Shown here in pieces: positions 1 to 8,244 of a DNA stretch of 64,000 nt. The first letter of the stretch is position 1. Each line of letters opens with the position of its first letter. Made by a program: the position numbers and the translations under genes. The stretch lies in the IMG/VR virus record IMGVR_UViG_3300026209_000002, positions 1 through 64,000 of that record; one strand, written 5' to 3'. The stretch comes from a virus. Under the pieces are notes generated by a model. That model ran no database searches, was not told the origin of the DNA, and saw nothing but the letters and a program-made list of their open reading frames with translations.

Positions 1-2
1 CG

Positions 3-362
3 TTTTTTTATGAAGATGATTATATTATAACAGAAAAAGTTTATAAACCTATAATACATTATCATCCATTTATAGTTTTAGGTAGTCCATATACATTAAA
101 ACATATGAGAAGTATAGGATTTAAAACATTTGGAGATTTTTGGGATGAGAGTTATGATGAAGAAGAAGATAATGATAAGAGATTTGAAAAAGTTTTTAAT
201 TTATTGATGGGTTTTAATAAGATGTCTATTGAGGAATTACATAATTTATATCTTGAGATGATTCCTACATTAAAATATAACTATGATTTGATGATGGGAT
301 ATGGAAATAAGAAACAATTGACAAAAAATTTAGAAAATAGTATATTAGAGGTAATAAAATGA
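3..362 (+). CDS. Glycosyltransferase-like protein, C-terminal part (5' end outside window)
   Basis: The reading frame is open from the window edge, so this is the tail of a longer gene; the internal ATG at 105 is not a convincing start because clearly family-like sequence (ITEKVYKPI, HPFIVLGSP, LRSIGFKTF-like, FWDESYDEE) lies on both sides of it. That pattern recurs near the C-terminus of phage and marine-virus glycosyltransferase-like or exostosin-like proteins, where it follows the nucleotide-sugar domain. The catalytic part is not visible here, so the assignment is from memory of the family pattern only. The stop overlaps the next start (ATGA), suggesting translational coupling with the oxygenase downstream. 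Likely role: transfer of a sugar to a surface glycan or other acceptor. Confidence 0.5.
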   Translation, partial: FFYEDDYIITEKVYKPIIHYHPFIVLGSPYTLKHMRSIGFKTFGDFWDESYDEEEDNDKRFEKVFNLLMGFNKMSIEELHNLYLEMIPTLKYNYDLMMGYGNKKQLTKNLENSILEVIK

Positions 363-1051
363 TATATAAGAAAAGAGAATGGGATGAATCTCCTGTTCCG
401 TTTATATATGTAGATAATTTCTTAGATGAAAAAACTTGTTTAGAATTACATGATGAATGTTTGAATGCACCAAGAGGTGGATGGACATTATTCAGTAGAG
501 CTGGTTCTGCTATGGAAGAATATAATGATTTGTTTTATACAAAAACTGCACATAAAATAACTTATGATTTATTACATAGTGGAGAGTTCATTTATGAGTT
601 AGAACAACTTACAGGTATTGTAGGTTTGATGCCAGATCCACATTTAGTGGGAGCAGGATTTAGTAGATTTAGAAAAGATAAAGATTTAAAAATACATCAT
701 GATTTTAATTGGAATGATAGATTAAGATTACATAGAAAACTAACTTGTATGTTATTTTTAAATCCAGATTGGAAAGAAACTTGGGGCGGTCATCAACAAT
801 ATTGGGAATCAAGAGATGGGGAGATGCTTGATGAAGTAGCACCAATGTTTAATAGATTCATAATGTTTGAAAATAAAAAAGAATCTCCGTATCATTCAGT
901 AAAAAAATTAACTTGTCCTAAGAATCAAGTAAGAACTGCATTGAGAGTTTTTTATTATATTAGTTCAAGTGAGTATGATGAGAACGACCCACCACATAGA
1001 AGTATTTATGATACAGATGAGTATACACATACGAGGTTATATGATGAATAA
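359..1051 (+). CDS. 2-oxoglutarate/Fe(II)-dependent oxygenase (prolyl-hydroxylase-like)
   Basis: This 230-aa protein has the layout of the 2OG-Fe(II) oxygenase superfamily. The iron ligands are visible as H113-x-D115 (KIHHDFNW) and a distal H179 (SPYHSVKK), followed by a conserved basic residue for 2OG binding in RTALRVF (R192). A central WGGHQQYW stretch fits the beta-jelly-roll core seen in prolyl-4-hydroxylase-like members (LNPDWKETWGG). The reaction would be hydroxylation of an unknown substrate using O2 and 2OG. It overlaps the upstream gene by 4 nt and the downstream oxygenase by 8 nt, so the two oxygenases are probably co-translated. Substrate could be a protein, nucleobase or sugar; nothing in the sequence decides this. 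Confidence 0.8.
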   Translation: MIYKKREWDESPVPFIYVDNFLDEKTCLELHDECLNAPRGGWTLFSRAGSAMEEYNDLFYTKTAHKITYDLLHSGEFIYELEQLTGIVGLMPDPHLVGAGFSRFRKDKDLKIHHDFNWNDRLRLHRKLTCMLFLNPDWKETWGGHQQYWESRDGEMLDEVAPMFNRFIMFENKKESPYHSVKKLTCPKNQVRTALRVFYYISSSEYDENDPPHRSIYDTDEYTHTRLYDE

Positions 1052-1565
1052 TTGGAAAATAGGAAAAATAGAACCATTTTGGGACGATGAATATAAACAT
1101 TTAAATTATAGAAAAGAACCATTTAATAATCCAAAAGATTTGGAATGGTGGAGAGGTCAAGGATATACACATCCAAACGAATTATTTACTGGTATGATGT
1201 GTAAACATGGAGAGAATCAACCAAGTTGGACATCTAAAATAGTAGAGTGGTTAGAAAAAGATTTTAATTGGAGTGATGTAGGAGTAAATTATTATCGAAT
1301 GGAAACAGGTGTTATATTACCACCACATGAAGATATGTATGTACAATATTCAGAAATGTTTAATTGTACTTTAGATGAGATAGAAAGAGTTTTATTGTTT
1401 ATGGAAGATTGGAGAAGTGGTCATTACTTTGAAGTAGACCGTAATCCAATTGTGGATTACAAAGCAGGAACTTATGCGTGGTGGAAAGGAAAGGTAGAAC
1501 ATATGGCAGCTAACATAGGAGCTGGTTATAGATATACATTACAATTAACGGGACATGTAAAATGA
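1044..1565 (+). CDS. Second 2OG-Fe(II) oxygenase-like protein
   Basis: A 173-aa protein. I choose the ATG at 1044 because GAGG at 1033-1036 is then 7 nt upstream; ATG 1041 is also possible, and the longer frame from 969 reads antiparallel to the end of the preceding gene without family-like sequence. Visible ligands are H95-E-D97 in LPPHEDMY and a distal H153 (VEHMAANIG), followed by R163 in the GYRYTLQLTG strand, which fits the HxD...H...R pattern. It is clearly different in sequence from the upstream oxygenase (no extended similarity by eye), so the pair is not a simple duplication. Overlaps the next gene by 4 nt. Similar short oxygenases are common in marine T4-like phages; substrate unknown. 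Confidence 0.7.
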   Translation: MNNWKIGKIEPFWDDEYKHLNYRKEPFNNPKDLEWWRGQGYTHPNELFTGMMCKHGENQPSWTSKIVEWLEKDFNWSDVGVNYYRMETGVILPPHEDMYVQYSEMFNCTLDEIERVLLFMEDWRSGHYFEVDRNPIVDYKAGTYAWWKGKVEHMAANIGAGYRYTLQLTGHVK

Positions 1566-2461
1566 ATATAACAGAAAAGTATAGAGGGGGAAACGCAATA
1601 CCAGATTTAGAGGTAATTGATTTTTGGAAAGAGTCGTTAAAGGATTTAACTGATGTTATTCTTACAGACCACTATTCATTTCCTAATAATGGAAAATTAT
1701 TTACTGATAAATTTGATGAATATATTAAGGCGTCTAAGTTAAATAACCTAATTGGATTAGATGAGTATGAACATAGGTCTTATGTACATGGAACAAGTCA
1801 AACATTTGATAGTTTTTGGATGAGAAATCATGATAAAAGATTTAGATGTTTCAAAGGAGAGTTCTTTTATCATAAAGCAAATTGGAAAAAGTTTCATAAG
1901 TGGTGTTATATAGAAGATGATAGAATTAATACAAATGATGCAGTAGTTATTAGTTTACCATTTTCAGATTATGGTAAAGAACATCCTAAGATGAGAGAAC
2001 TATTAAAAGAATGTGAAATGTTTGGTGTTCCAGTATTGATTGATTGTGCTTATTATTTAATAGGTGAAGGTATAGAATTTGATTTCACAGAGTACGGATG
2101 TATTGAAGATATAACATTTAGTTTAAGTAAAGGTTTTCATCTTTCTAATAGATTACGTGGTGGTGTGAGATATACGAAAAAGTATTATGATGACAATATA
2201 CATATTATGAATGAATGGAATCAGTATAGTCATTTATCAGCACATCTTGGTACTAAATTGTTATCACATTTCCCATCAGATTATACTGTTAATAAATGGA
2301 AGGATAAACAACTTCAGTTTTGTAAAGAAAATAATTTGAAACCAAGTGATTGTGTTATATTTGCATTAGAGACAGATGGAGATAAATATAAAGAGTTAAA
2401 TAGAGGTACAGAGGTTAATCGTTTGTGTATTTCATATGTGATAGGTGATAAGATAGAATGA
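1562..2461 (+). CDS. PLP-dependent enzyme, fold type I (aminotransferase-like)
   Basis: This 299-aa protein carries two landmarks of fold-type I PLP enzymes: an Asp in a hydrophobic strand (VPVLIDCAYYL, D161) that would pair with the pyridine nitrogen, and about 30 residues later a Schiff-base lysine in ITFSLSKGFH (K190). HGTSQTFDSF near residue 77 fits the phosphate-cup region. It is shorter than classic aminotransferases (about 400 aa), so the small C-terminal domain is reduced. Reaction could be transamination, desulfuration or decarboxylation of an unknown substrate. It sits between an oxygenase and a carbamoyltransferase with 4-nt overlaps on both sides, consistent with one pathway that builds or decorates a small molecule or sugar. 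Confidence 0.65.
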   Translation: MNITEKYRGGNAIPDLEVIDFWKESLKDLTDVILTDHYSFPNNGKLFTDKFDEYIKASKLNNLIGLDEYEHRSYVHGTSQTFDSFWMRNHDKRFRCFKGEFFYHKANWKKFHKWCYIEDDRINTNDAVVISLPFSDYGKEHPKMRELLKECEMFGVPVLIDCAYYLIGEGIEFDFTEYGCIEDITFSLSKGFHLSNRLRGGVRYTKKYYDDNIHIMNEWNQYSHLSAHLGTKLLSHFPSDYTVNKWKDKQLQFCKENNLKPSDCVIFALETDGDKYKELNRGTEVNRLCISYVIGDKIE

Positions 2462-3951
2462 GACTGTTAGGTCTTAATGCGTTGAATCATGACGCGGCGG
2501 TCTGTGTAGTTGAAGATAATAAAATTGTTTTTGCTTCACATAGTGAACGATATTCAAAAATTAAAAATGATCCAAACTTGAATCATGATATAATGGATAA
2601 AGCTTTATCTTATGGTAAACCAGATAAGGTAGTTTGGTTTGAAAGACCATATCTTAAAAAGACACGACAATTCTACGCAGGTCAGTATAGTGAGGTGTTT
2701 GATGTATTTAATATACCATCTCAATATTTAAAGAAATTTAACATTTATAGTAATATCAAGTATGTATCACATCATAAATCACATGCCTCAGCTGGTTACT
2801 TTACAAGTCCTTATGATGAGGCGTGTATTGTAGTGATTGATGCGATTGGGGAATGGGAGTGTGCTTCTATTTGGTATGCTCACGGTAATCATCTTGAAAA
2901 AAGATATTCTATTAGTTATCCAAACTCATTAGGTTTGTGGTATTCAGCTATGACTCAACGATTAGGATTAAAACCACAAGAGGACGAATACATTCTTATG
3001 GGAATGGCTGGTTGGGGAACACAAGACCACAAACTAAAGAATGCAATTCGTAAAGACTTTTTTAATCATTCTAATAAACCGATTGATTTAAAGAACAATT
3101 TACATAGAGGTTGTTTAGATTGGAATCCAGAATACTACCCTGATGATGGTAGTGATGATTGGAAATTCAATATAGCAGCGAATGTTCAATGGATATGTGA
3201 GGAAGAAATTCAAAAAGTATTTACTATTGCACGAAGATTAGTTCCTGAAACGGATAATTGTGTTTATATGGGTGGAGTGGCATTAAATTGTGTAGCCAAC
3301 TCAATTATAGCAAGAGACCATTATCCTAATTTATGGATATTACCAAATCCAGGAGATGCTGGTAGTTCTCTTGGGTGTATTTTAGATTATACTAAACAAC
3401 ATATTGAGTTTTCTAATGCTTTTTTGGGTCATGAGATACAAGGTGAGTACCCTGTTACTCAAGTGAGTAAAGAATTACTCAAGGGTAACATAGTTGGTGT
3501 AGCAAATGGTAAAGCTGAATATGGTCCACGAGCATTAGGTAATAGAAGTCTGCTTGCTGACCCAAGAGGTGAAGATATTAAAGATAAAGTAAATAAAATC
3601 AAACATAGACAAGAGTTTAGACCATTCGCACCAAGTGTATTGGAAGAACACGCACACGAAATCTTCGATATGCCTACACGAAAATCACAATTTATGCAGT
3701 TTGTAGCAGATTGTAAGTATCCTGACAAATATCCAGCAATCTGTCATATTGACAGAACGTCACGGGTTCAGACTGTAAGTCACGAAGATAATCCAGGATA
3801 TTATAGGTTAATTAAAGAATTTTATAAAAAAACAGGTTGTCCTATGGTTTTAAACACAAGTTTGAACATAAAAGGCCAACCAATCGTTAATGATGAGAAA
3901 GATGCACTATCTTTTGAAAAAAAATATAAAGTAAAGGTAATATCAAATTAA
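2458..3951 (+). CDS. NodU/CmcH-family carbamoyltransferase
   Basis: A 497-aa protein with the full NodU/TobZ layout. The N-terminal ASKHA-like kinase fold begins LGLNALNHDAAV and contains the metal-binding HHKSHASAGYF (H105/H106) and a VVIDAIGEW strand; YMGGVALNC and NPGDAGSSLG complete this half. The C-terminal YrdC-like half has GKAEYGPRALGNRS and FRPFAPSVL, the best conserved signature of the family. Known members transfer carbamoyl from carbamoyl phosphate via carbamoyl-AMP to a hydroxyl of a sugar or antibiotic. The length is close to cellular homologues and no key motif is missing, so it should be active. It ends the overlapping five-gene run; the 75-bp gap that follows holds a hairpin. 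Confidence 0.9.
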   Translation: MRLLGLNALNHDAAVCVVEDNKIVFASHSERYSKIKNDPNLNHDIMDKALSYGKPDKVVWFERPYLKKTRQFYAGQYSEVFDVFNIPSQYLKKFNIYSNIKYVSHHKSHASAGYFTSPYDEACIVVIDAIGEWECASIWYAHGNHLEKRYSISYPNSLGLWYSAMTQRLGLKPQEDEYILMGMAGWGTQDHKLKNAIRKDFFNHSNKPIDLKNNLHRGCLDWNPEYYPDDGSDDWKFNIAANVQWICEEEIQKVFTIARRLVPETDNCVYMGGVALNCVANSIIARDHYPNLWILPNPGDAGSSLGCILDYTKQHIEFSNAFLGHEIQGEYPVTQVSKELLKGNIVGVANGKAEYGPRALGNRSLLADPRGEDIKDKVNKIKHRQEFRPFAPSVLEEHAHEIFDMPTRKSQFMQFVADCKYPDKYPAICHIDRTSRVQTVSHEDNPGYYRLIKEFYKKTGCPMVLNTSLNIKGQPIVNDEKDALSFEKKYKVKVISN

Positions 3952-3976
3952 AAATAAATTGAAAAAATACATAGAA

Positions 3977-3998
3977 CACTATTTATTAGAGAATAGTG
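3977..3998 (+). other. Hairpin in 75-bp gap after the carbamoyltransferase gene
   Basis: Perfect 7-bp inverted repeat CACTATT (3977-3983) / AATAGTG (3992-3998) with loop TATTAGAG. There is no T-run after it, so it is not a classical intrinsic terminator. It separates the metabolic run from the lysis/internal-protein run and could be an RNA processing or stability element. Core sequence resembles the other gap hairpin at 20760-20797 (both arms contain CACTAT). Confidence 0.4.
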
Positions 3999-4026
3999 AC
4001 CATCACTTAAAGTATAAGGATATATC

Positions 4027-4557
4027 ATGATTAAGCTCAAAAAATTACTCACAGAACATGCTTGGAGTAGGAGTTTTGGTGAAAGTTTACCAACTTTAGA
4101 CTCAGTAAAGCAAAGACATCAAGAAAATAAAAAAACTACCTTAAATGAAGCTACACGTTGGATAATGGGTATGGAAGGACCAAATGGTAAAATAGTATCT
4201 ACTTACGGTCATTGGGATGGTTATCCTAAATATACAGGTAAAATGTTAAAAAAACATTATTCTAATACAGTTAAAGTAAAAGATTTATTGAAACTTGGTA
4301 AAGCTGGTATTTCTTCTATTAACAAAAAAATAAAAGGAACTAAAGACCATACATTTAATAGTCCTGAAAAAGATGTTAGTGTATTTTATGGTCGTGACAG
4401 GGGTGAGAAAACTTCTTCAATACAAAAATTTAAAAATAGAGATTCAATAAAATGGAATATGGGAGAAGAATATGCGTATATTTGGAATACTAAAGATAAT
4501 AAGTGGTATTATAGGTCGCGTCATTCGAATCCCCAAAAATGGACGGAGCTTAAATAA
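4027..4557 (+). CDS. Hypothetical protein with prohead-targeting-like leader
   Basis: A 176-aa basic protein of unknown function. It starts MIKLKKLLTEHA and then has TTLNEATRW at residues 37-45. Both LTE|H and LNE|A resemble the (L/I)-x-E cleavage motif of T4-type prohead protease, so residues 1-41 could be a removable leader and the mature chain would begin ATRWIMG. The same MIKLK start occurs in the genes at 19160 and 54808 and a variant at 5038, which suggests a shared N-terminal signal. The body (HWDGYPKYTG, MGEEYAYIWN, WYYRSRHS) has a repeated aromatic pattern reminiscent of small SH3-like or virulence-associated domains, but I cannot name a family. SD not obvious except AAGGA at 4016-4020. 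Confidence 0.6.
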   Translation: MIKLKKLLTEHAWSRSFGESLPTLDSVKQRHQENKKTTLNEATRWIMGMEGPNGKIVSTYGHWDGYPKYTGKMLKKHYSNTVKVKDLLKLGKAGISSINKKIKGTKDHTFNSPEKDVSVFYGRDRGEKTSSIQKFKNRDSIKWNMGEEYAYIWNTKDNKWYYRSRHSNPQKWTELK

Positions 4558-4558
4558 A

Positions 4559-5041
4559 ATGTTAACAACTTTTGATGAAATAATACAAATAACACTAGAC
4601 CACGAAGGTGGATATGTTCACGACCCGACTGATTTAGGTGGTGAAACTAATTTTGGCATAGCAAAACGATTCTATCCTGACGTAGATATTAAGAACCTAA
4701 CAGAAGATGGTGCAAAAGAAATCTACAAAAGAGATTATTGGGATAAGAATAAAGTTGATGATGTACCTGATGATTTAAAACATATCTTTTTTGATATGTG
4801 TGTGAATCAAGGTAGAGGAACTGCCGTAAAGATTTTACAACGAGCTATTAATGCAAAGGGTGGTGATTTAACAGTTGATGGTGGATTCGGTCCAGGTACA
4901 AAAGCTGCTTTGGCAAAACATACACCTGAATTAGATAGAGTTCGTTGTTACAGATTAAAACATTACTATGATTTAGTAAACAAGAAACCCGAACAAGAAC
5001 GATTTATATTTGGATGGTATAAAAGGGCATTGTCAGTATGA
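4559..5041 (+). CDS. GH108 N-acetylmuramidase endolysin with C-terminal peptidoglycan-binding region
   Basis: A 160-aa lysozyme-like protein. The GH108 signature LDHEGGY (catalytic Glu16) is followed by DPTDLGGETNFGI, as in ZliS/GH108 enzymes, and by YKRDYWDK and FFDMCVNQG. The C-terminal third contains DGGFGPGTKAAL, typical of the PG_binding_3 region that accompanies this family. It would cleave beta-1,4 bonds of peptidoglycan during lysis. I set the start at ATG 4559 because GGAG at 4545-4548 lies 10 nt upstream and the family similarity begins there; an in-frame extension from 4472 overlaps the previous gene and looks random. There is no signal peptide, so release to the wall would need a holin or other lysis protein. 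Confidence 0.88.
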   Translation: MLTTFDEIIQITLDHEGGYVHDPTDLGGETNFGIAKRFYPDVDIKNLTEDGAKEIYKRDYWDKNKVDDVPDDLKHIFFDMCVNQGRGTAVKILQRAINAKGGDLTVDGGFGPGTKAALAKHTPELDRVRCYRLKHYYDLVNKKPEQERFIFGWYKRALSV

Positions 5042-5310
5042 TTAGCTTAAAGTCTTTAATGAAAAATATGAAGGAAGCTAAAATTACTGCACCAAAGAAA
5101 GGTGTAGATACTCCACTTGACGCTAAGATACAAATACCTGGATATGGTGTTATGACACGTAAACAATTAAAGGGTGGTATGCAGAGAATAGTTACTGAAG
5201 TTTCTAAGTATTTGAAAAAAGGACAAGTAGAGAATGCTTATAATGTTTTGTATAAACAGAGTGTATTAAAGGGATTTTTAGAAACTGATATAAAACATAA
5301 CGGAAAATAA
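5038..5310 (+). CDS. Small hypothetical protein with internal-protein-like leader
   Basis: A 90-aa basic protein that overlaps the endolysin stop by 4 nt. The N-terminus MISLKSLMKNMKEAK is similar to the leaders at 4027, 19160 and 54808, and MKE|A at residues 11-14 would fit a relaxed prohead-protease site. The body has GYGVMTRKQLKGGMQRIV and a helical C-terminal half with no motif I recognise. Position between endolysin and the tandem-motif gene at 5313 suggests it belongs with the candidate head-internal proteins. Function unknown. Confidence 0.55.
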   Translation: MISLKSLMKNMKEAKITAPKKGVDTPLDAKIQIPGYGVMTRKQLKGGMQRIVTEVSKYLKKGQVENAYNVLYKQSVLKGFLETDIKHNGK

Positions 5311-5312
5311 TT

Positions 5313-5921
5313 ATGAAGATTAAAAAATCAAAACTTATAGAAATGATTCGTATTGAGTTGGAGGGATTCAAGAGTGATGCACAAAGGAGAGCTGCATTTG
5401 CTAGTGGATATAAGGCCAAAGGTAAGAAAAAGAAAAATAATGAATCCGTAAATGAAGGTAAGATGAATCTTTCATTTTTGAAAATTCAAACTAAAAATTT
5501 AGCAACGGATGTACAAGATTTGTTTATAGCAGTTAAAGGTGGTGATGAAGATGAAATTACATCTGAGTTAGACCAAGTTAAGTTTAGAATTGGTATGTTA
5601 AGAAAAAAAGGAATGGGATTAAGAGAATCCGTAAATGAAACTTTACCCAATAGGGTTTGGATGGATCTTCGAAAAAAATATAGTACGAATGAATTAAAAA
5701 GATTTTTTAAAAAAGAATCCGTAAATGAAGGTGGAATGGGTGTTTTATCGAAAGACCAGGCAGATATATTACAGGGGTTAGTGATGAAACATAAGAACAA
5801 AAATCCTAAAGCTATTTATAATGTTGTTATGAAAAGTCCACATTTTAAGGGAGTAGATAAAAAAGAGATGTTAGGATATATTCATGGGGCAATAGCTTTT
5901 TCAAAATATATGAAGATATAA
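5313..5921 (+). CDS. Modular basic protein with three ESVNE linkers (candidate head-internal polyprotein)
   Basis: This 202-aa protein is divided by three copies of ESVNE at residues 44-48, 105-109 and 135-139, each encoded by almost the same DNA (GAATCCGTAAATGAA at 5442, 5625 and 5715). They cut the chain into an N-terminal basic segment (SDAQRRAAFASGYKAKGKKK), an all-helical acidic/basic segment, a short segment and a helical C-terminal domain. V-N-E|G and V-N-E|T resemble (L/I)-x-E prohead-protease sites. No enzyme motif is visible. The gene abuts the modular gene at 5921 (1-nt overlap), which uses the same linkers. What I see is the repeat; processing and packaging into the head are inference. 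Confidence 0.6.
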   Translation: MKIKKSKLIEMIRIELEGFKSDAQRRAAFASGYKAKGKKKKNNESVNEGKMNLSFLKIQTKNLATDVQDLFIAVKGGDEDEITSELDQVKFRIGMLRKKGMGLRESVNETLPNRVWMDLRKKYSTNELKRFFKKESVNEGGMGVLSKDQADILQGLVMKHKNKNPKAIYNVVMKSPHFKGVDKKEMLGYIHGAIAFSKYMKI

Positions 5922-7819
5922 TGCCTGCTAAGTCTAAAGCTCAACAAAGATTTATGGGTATGGTTCACGCCTTTAATAAAGGTGAACTAAAAGGTTCAGA
6001 GGTATCTAAAGATGTAAAAGATGCCGCTAAATCTATGAAGAAGAAAGATACAAAAGATTTCGCTAAAACAAAACACAAGGGATTACCGAATAAAGTGAAA
6101 AAAGAAAATTTAATCAAATTAATTAAGTCTTATCTTAAACAAGAATCCTTAAAAGAAAGTGGTATTATGTACCGTGCTGGAGTGAAGAAATACGGAAAAG
6201 AAGGAATGACCAAAATTGTCCAAGCTGCGGGAAGAAAAGCGTCACATGCTGAAATAGGTAAGATTAAAGATAAGTATGATAAAACAAAGAAGGAATCTAC
6301 AGATGAAGGTTTTGGTGGAGATTTAAAAGGCAGTGATAAAAAGAAATTTGAAAAAGCTAGAAAAGAAAATGGTGAACAATTAGGATATACATTATCAGGA
6401 ACACCAGATGTAAAAGAAGAACGAGATTACAAGGCAGAATACAAAAAATATGGTTCATCTACTAAAGCAAAGAAATATAGAGCAGAATTAAACAAATATA
6501 ATCGTCAAAAAGGTACTTATGGTAATGGAGATGGTAAAGATGCTTCACATAAAGGTGGAAAGATAGTGGGATTTGAAGCAGAATCAAAAAATAGAGGTAG
6601 AGCAGAAAAAAGTCGTTTGAAAAAAGAATCCATAAATGAAGCTAGAACTATTAATGTTGAACCTAATTGGGAAGGTATGTGGAGATTTTTTAAGCAGATG
6701 GCAATAACTAACCCAAGAGATTGGAAACGAATGGAACGCACAATGGGTAGTGATTGGAAAAAAATAGATAAAATGGCACAACAAAAAGGATGGAAATTTG
6801 AATCAGTAAATGAAACTGTAATAAAAGAAAATCTAATGTCATTTTACAAATACATGGGTGATTTCTACGGAAAGAAAGGTATTTATCCTGATAAGAAAGG
6901 TAGGGATTTGAAGGTTGGGGATATAAACAAAGCCTTATCGGTTTATCTCAAGAAGTATGGAGCATCTGAATTCGAAGGTGATACTTTGGATAGAGAAAGA
7001 GTCCGTGATATTCTAATCAAGATGAGAAAGTTAGATCCTGATTATTCTAAAAAAGAATCCGTAACTGAAGGTAAAAATCCAAAGAGAGAAAAAGTTAAAA
7101 AAGATTTTAAGACATCTTTAAATTTTGCAAAGGGTGCTATAAGAAAAATTGAAACATTTATGAAATCAGATTATTGGGGAATGGCAGATAGATATGTAAC
7201 TGATAAACGAACTGGACTTGTATCTATTGTAAAAGATATGGAAAAATCTATGAACCAAATCATAAAAATGCCAGTAGATGAATCCATAAATGAAAGTGTT
7301 AGTAAAAGGATTACTGTAAAAGAAGTAAAGAAGTGGATGAAAACACTCGAAGAATTTAGATATAAGAGGATAAGTCCTGTAGATGCTCGTAGAGTTACTT
7401 CATTTATTAATAATAAATTAAAAGAAGAAGAATTACCACAAAGTTTACAGAAAAAATGGTCAGAAGCTAAATATAGTAGAGAAAAATATTTAGCAGCGAG
7501 GTATTTAAAATCAAATAAAAATACTATTAAAGAATCTAAAGATTGTTGTGATAATTGTAAAGAAGAAAAAACTTGTTGTTCTGTAAGTGAAGAGATACAA
7601 CCACAAGGTAATATTAAAAAAGTTCTTGATGTTGTAAAAAACAAACAACATACAAAAATTGGTGGAACTCTCATAGATGCTACGACAGCAGGTATGATGG
7701 CACAAGTATGGGATAAGGTAAACGATTCAAGTAAAGAAAAAATGAATAAGATGAATGTAAAACAACTCATTAATCTAATTTTAAAATTATGGAAAGCAGT
7801 AGGAACACCACGATTATGA
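5921..7819 (+). CDS. 632-aa string of small basic domains joined by xSxxE linkers (candidate internal polyprotein)
   Basis: The first 60 residues (KSKAQQRFMGMVHAF, DFAKTKHKGLP) match the DUF3008-type domain found alone or fused in many phages. The chain then runs through linkers ESLKE|S (75-79), ESTDE|G (125-129), ESINE|A (236-240), ESVNE|T (294-298), ESVTE|G (379-383), ESINE|S (454-458) and TIKE|S (535-538). Between them lie eight units of about 50-110 aa with unrelated sequence: one contains MYRAGVKKYGKEGM, one has a Gly/Lys-rich segment (GNGDGKDASHKGGK), one ends with a Cys cluster (CCDNCKEEKTCC, residues 542-553) followed by a helical domain. Most units are strongly basic. The linkers look like prohead-protease sites, so I infer a polyprotein cut inside the prohead. 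No catalytic motif was recognised. Confidence 0.65.
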   Translation: MPAKSKAQQRFMGMVHAFNKGELKGSEVSKDVKDAAKSMKKKDTKDFAKTKHKGLPNKVKKENLIKLIKSYLKQESLKESGIMYRAGVKKYGKEGMTKIVQAAGRKASHAEIGKIKDKYDKTKKESTDEGFGGDLKGSDKKKFEKARKENGEQLGYTLSGTPDVKEERDYKAEYKKYGSSTKAKKYRAELNKYNRQKGTYGNGDGKDASHKGGKIVGFEAESKNRGRAEKSRLKKESINEARTINVEPNWEGMWRFFKQMAITNPRDWKRMERTMGSDWKKIDKMAQQKGWKFESVNETVIKENLMSFYKYMGDFYGKKGIYPDKKGRDLKVGDINKALSVYLKKYGASEFEGDTLDRERVRDILIKMRKLDPDYSKKESVTEGKNPKREKVKKDFKTSLNFAKGAIRKIETFMKSDYWGMADRYVTDKRTGLVSIVKDMEKSMNQIIKMPVDESINESVSKRITVKEVKKWMKTLEEFRYKRISPVDARRVTSFINNKLKEEELPQSLQKKWSEAKYSREKYLAARYLKSNKNTIKESKDCCDNCKEEKTCCSVSEEIQPQGNIKKVLDVVKNKQHTKIGGTLIDATTAGMMAQVWDKVNDSSKEKMNKMNVKQLINLILKLWKAVGTPRL

Positions 7820-8244
7820 AAATAAGTGTAAAAGAATTAAAGCAAGCAATAAAAGAATCACCAGAAGCTTTTAATAATACGTTAACCTATAATGAATTAG
7901 AAGAAGTTATTCAAGAAGCATATGAAAATGGATTTTTTGAAGATATAACTTTGGAAGATATCGCTGATACAAAACAGTTTAGTACTATGATGGAAGCTTT
8001 TTTATCAGAACTTAAATTTAAACGAGTTATTAGAGGTAAGAAGATTTTTAAGAAAGTTATTTGTCCTAAAAATAAAAAGTTTGTTAAACCATTAAACAAA
8101 TGCGTTCAAAAATCTGCCAAAGAGAAAATCAAAAAGAAAAAAGCTATGAAAAAGGCCGCTATAAAGAGGCGTGGTAAAATGGGTATGATATTACGGAAAC
8201 GATTAAAGTCATTAAAGAAACGTGCAGCATTTGGTCTTAAATAA
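7816..8244 (+). CDS. Highly basic C-terminal-tail protein, possible DNA-binding internal protein
   Basis: A 142-aa protein; I use ATG 7816, which overlaps the previous stop (ATGA) and gives the leader-like start MKISVKELKQAIKES, rather than an in-frame start at 7789 inside the upstream gene. IKE|S at 12-15 and IQE|A further on fit the candidate protease motif. The first 70 residues are acidic and helical. The C-terminal 75 are very basic, with a CPKNKKFVKPLNKC pair of cysteines followed by runs of Lys and Arg (KKKKAMKKAAIKRRGKMG). This tail is a recurring element in T4-like marine phages. A role in condensing DNA in the head or escorting it on ejection is plausible but not shown. Confidence 0.55.
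   Translation: MKISVKELKQAIKESPEAFNNTLTYNELEEVIQEAYENGFFEDITLEDIADTKQFSTMMEAFLSELKFKRVIRGKKIFKKVICPKNKKFVKPLNKCVQKSAKEKIKKKKAMKKAAIKRRGKMGMILRKRLKSLKKRAAFGLK

Noticed and set aside
969-1043. Upstream extension of the second oxygenase
   Set aside because: These codons overlap the end of the first oxygenase and look random; the SD at 1033 supports the start at 1044.
4472-4558. Upstream extension of the GH108 endolysin
   Set aside because: It overlaps the preceding gene, and family similarity begins only at ATG 4559, which has a good GGAG.
7171-7770. Minus-strand frame of 199 codons opposite the modular polyprotein
   Set aside because: Phe/Leu/Ser-rich shadow of a Lys/Glu-rich coding strand; no start signal.
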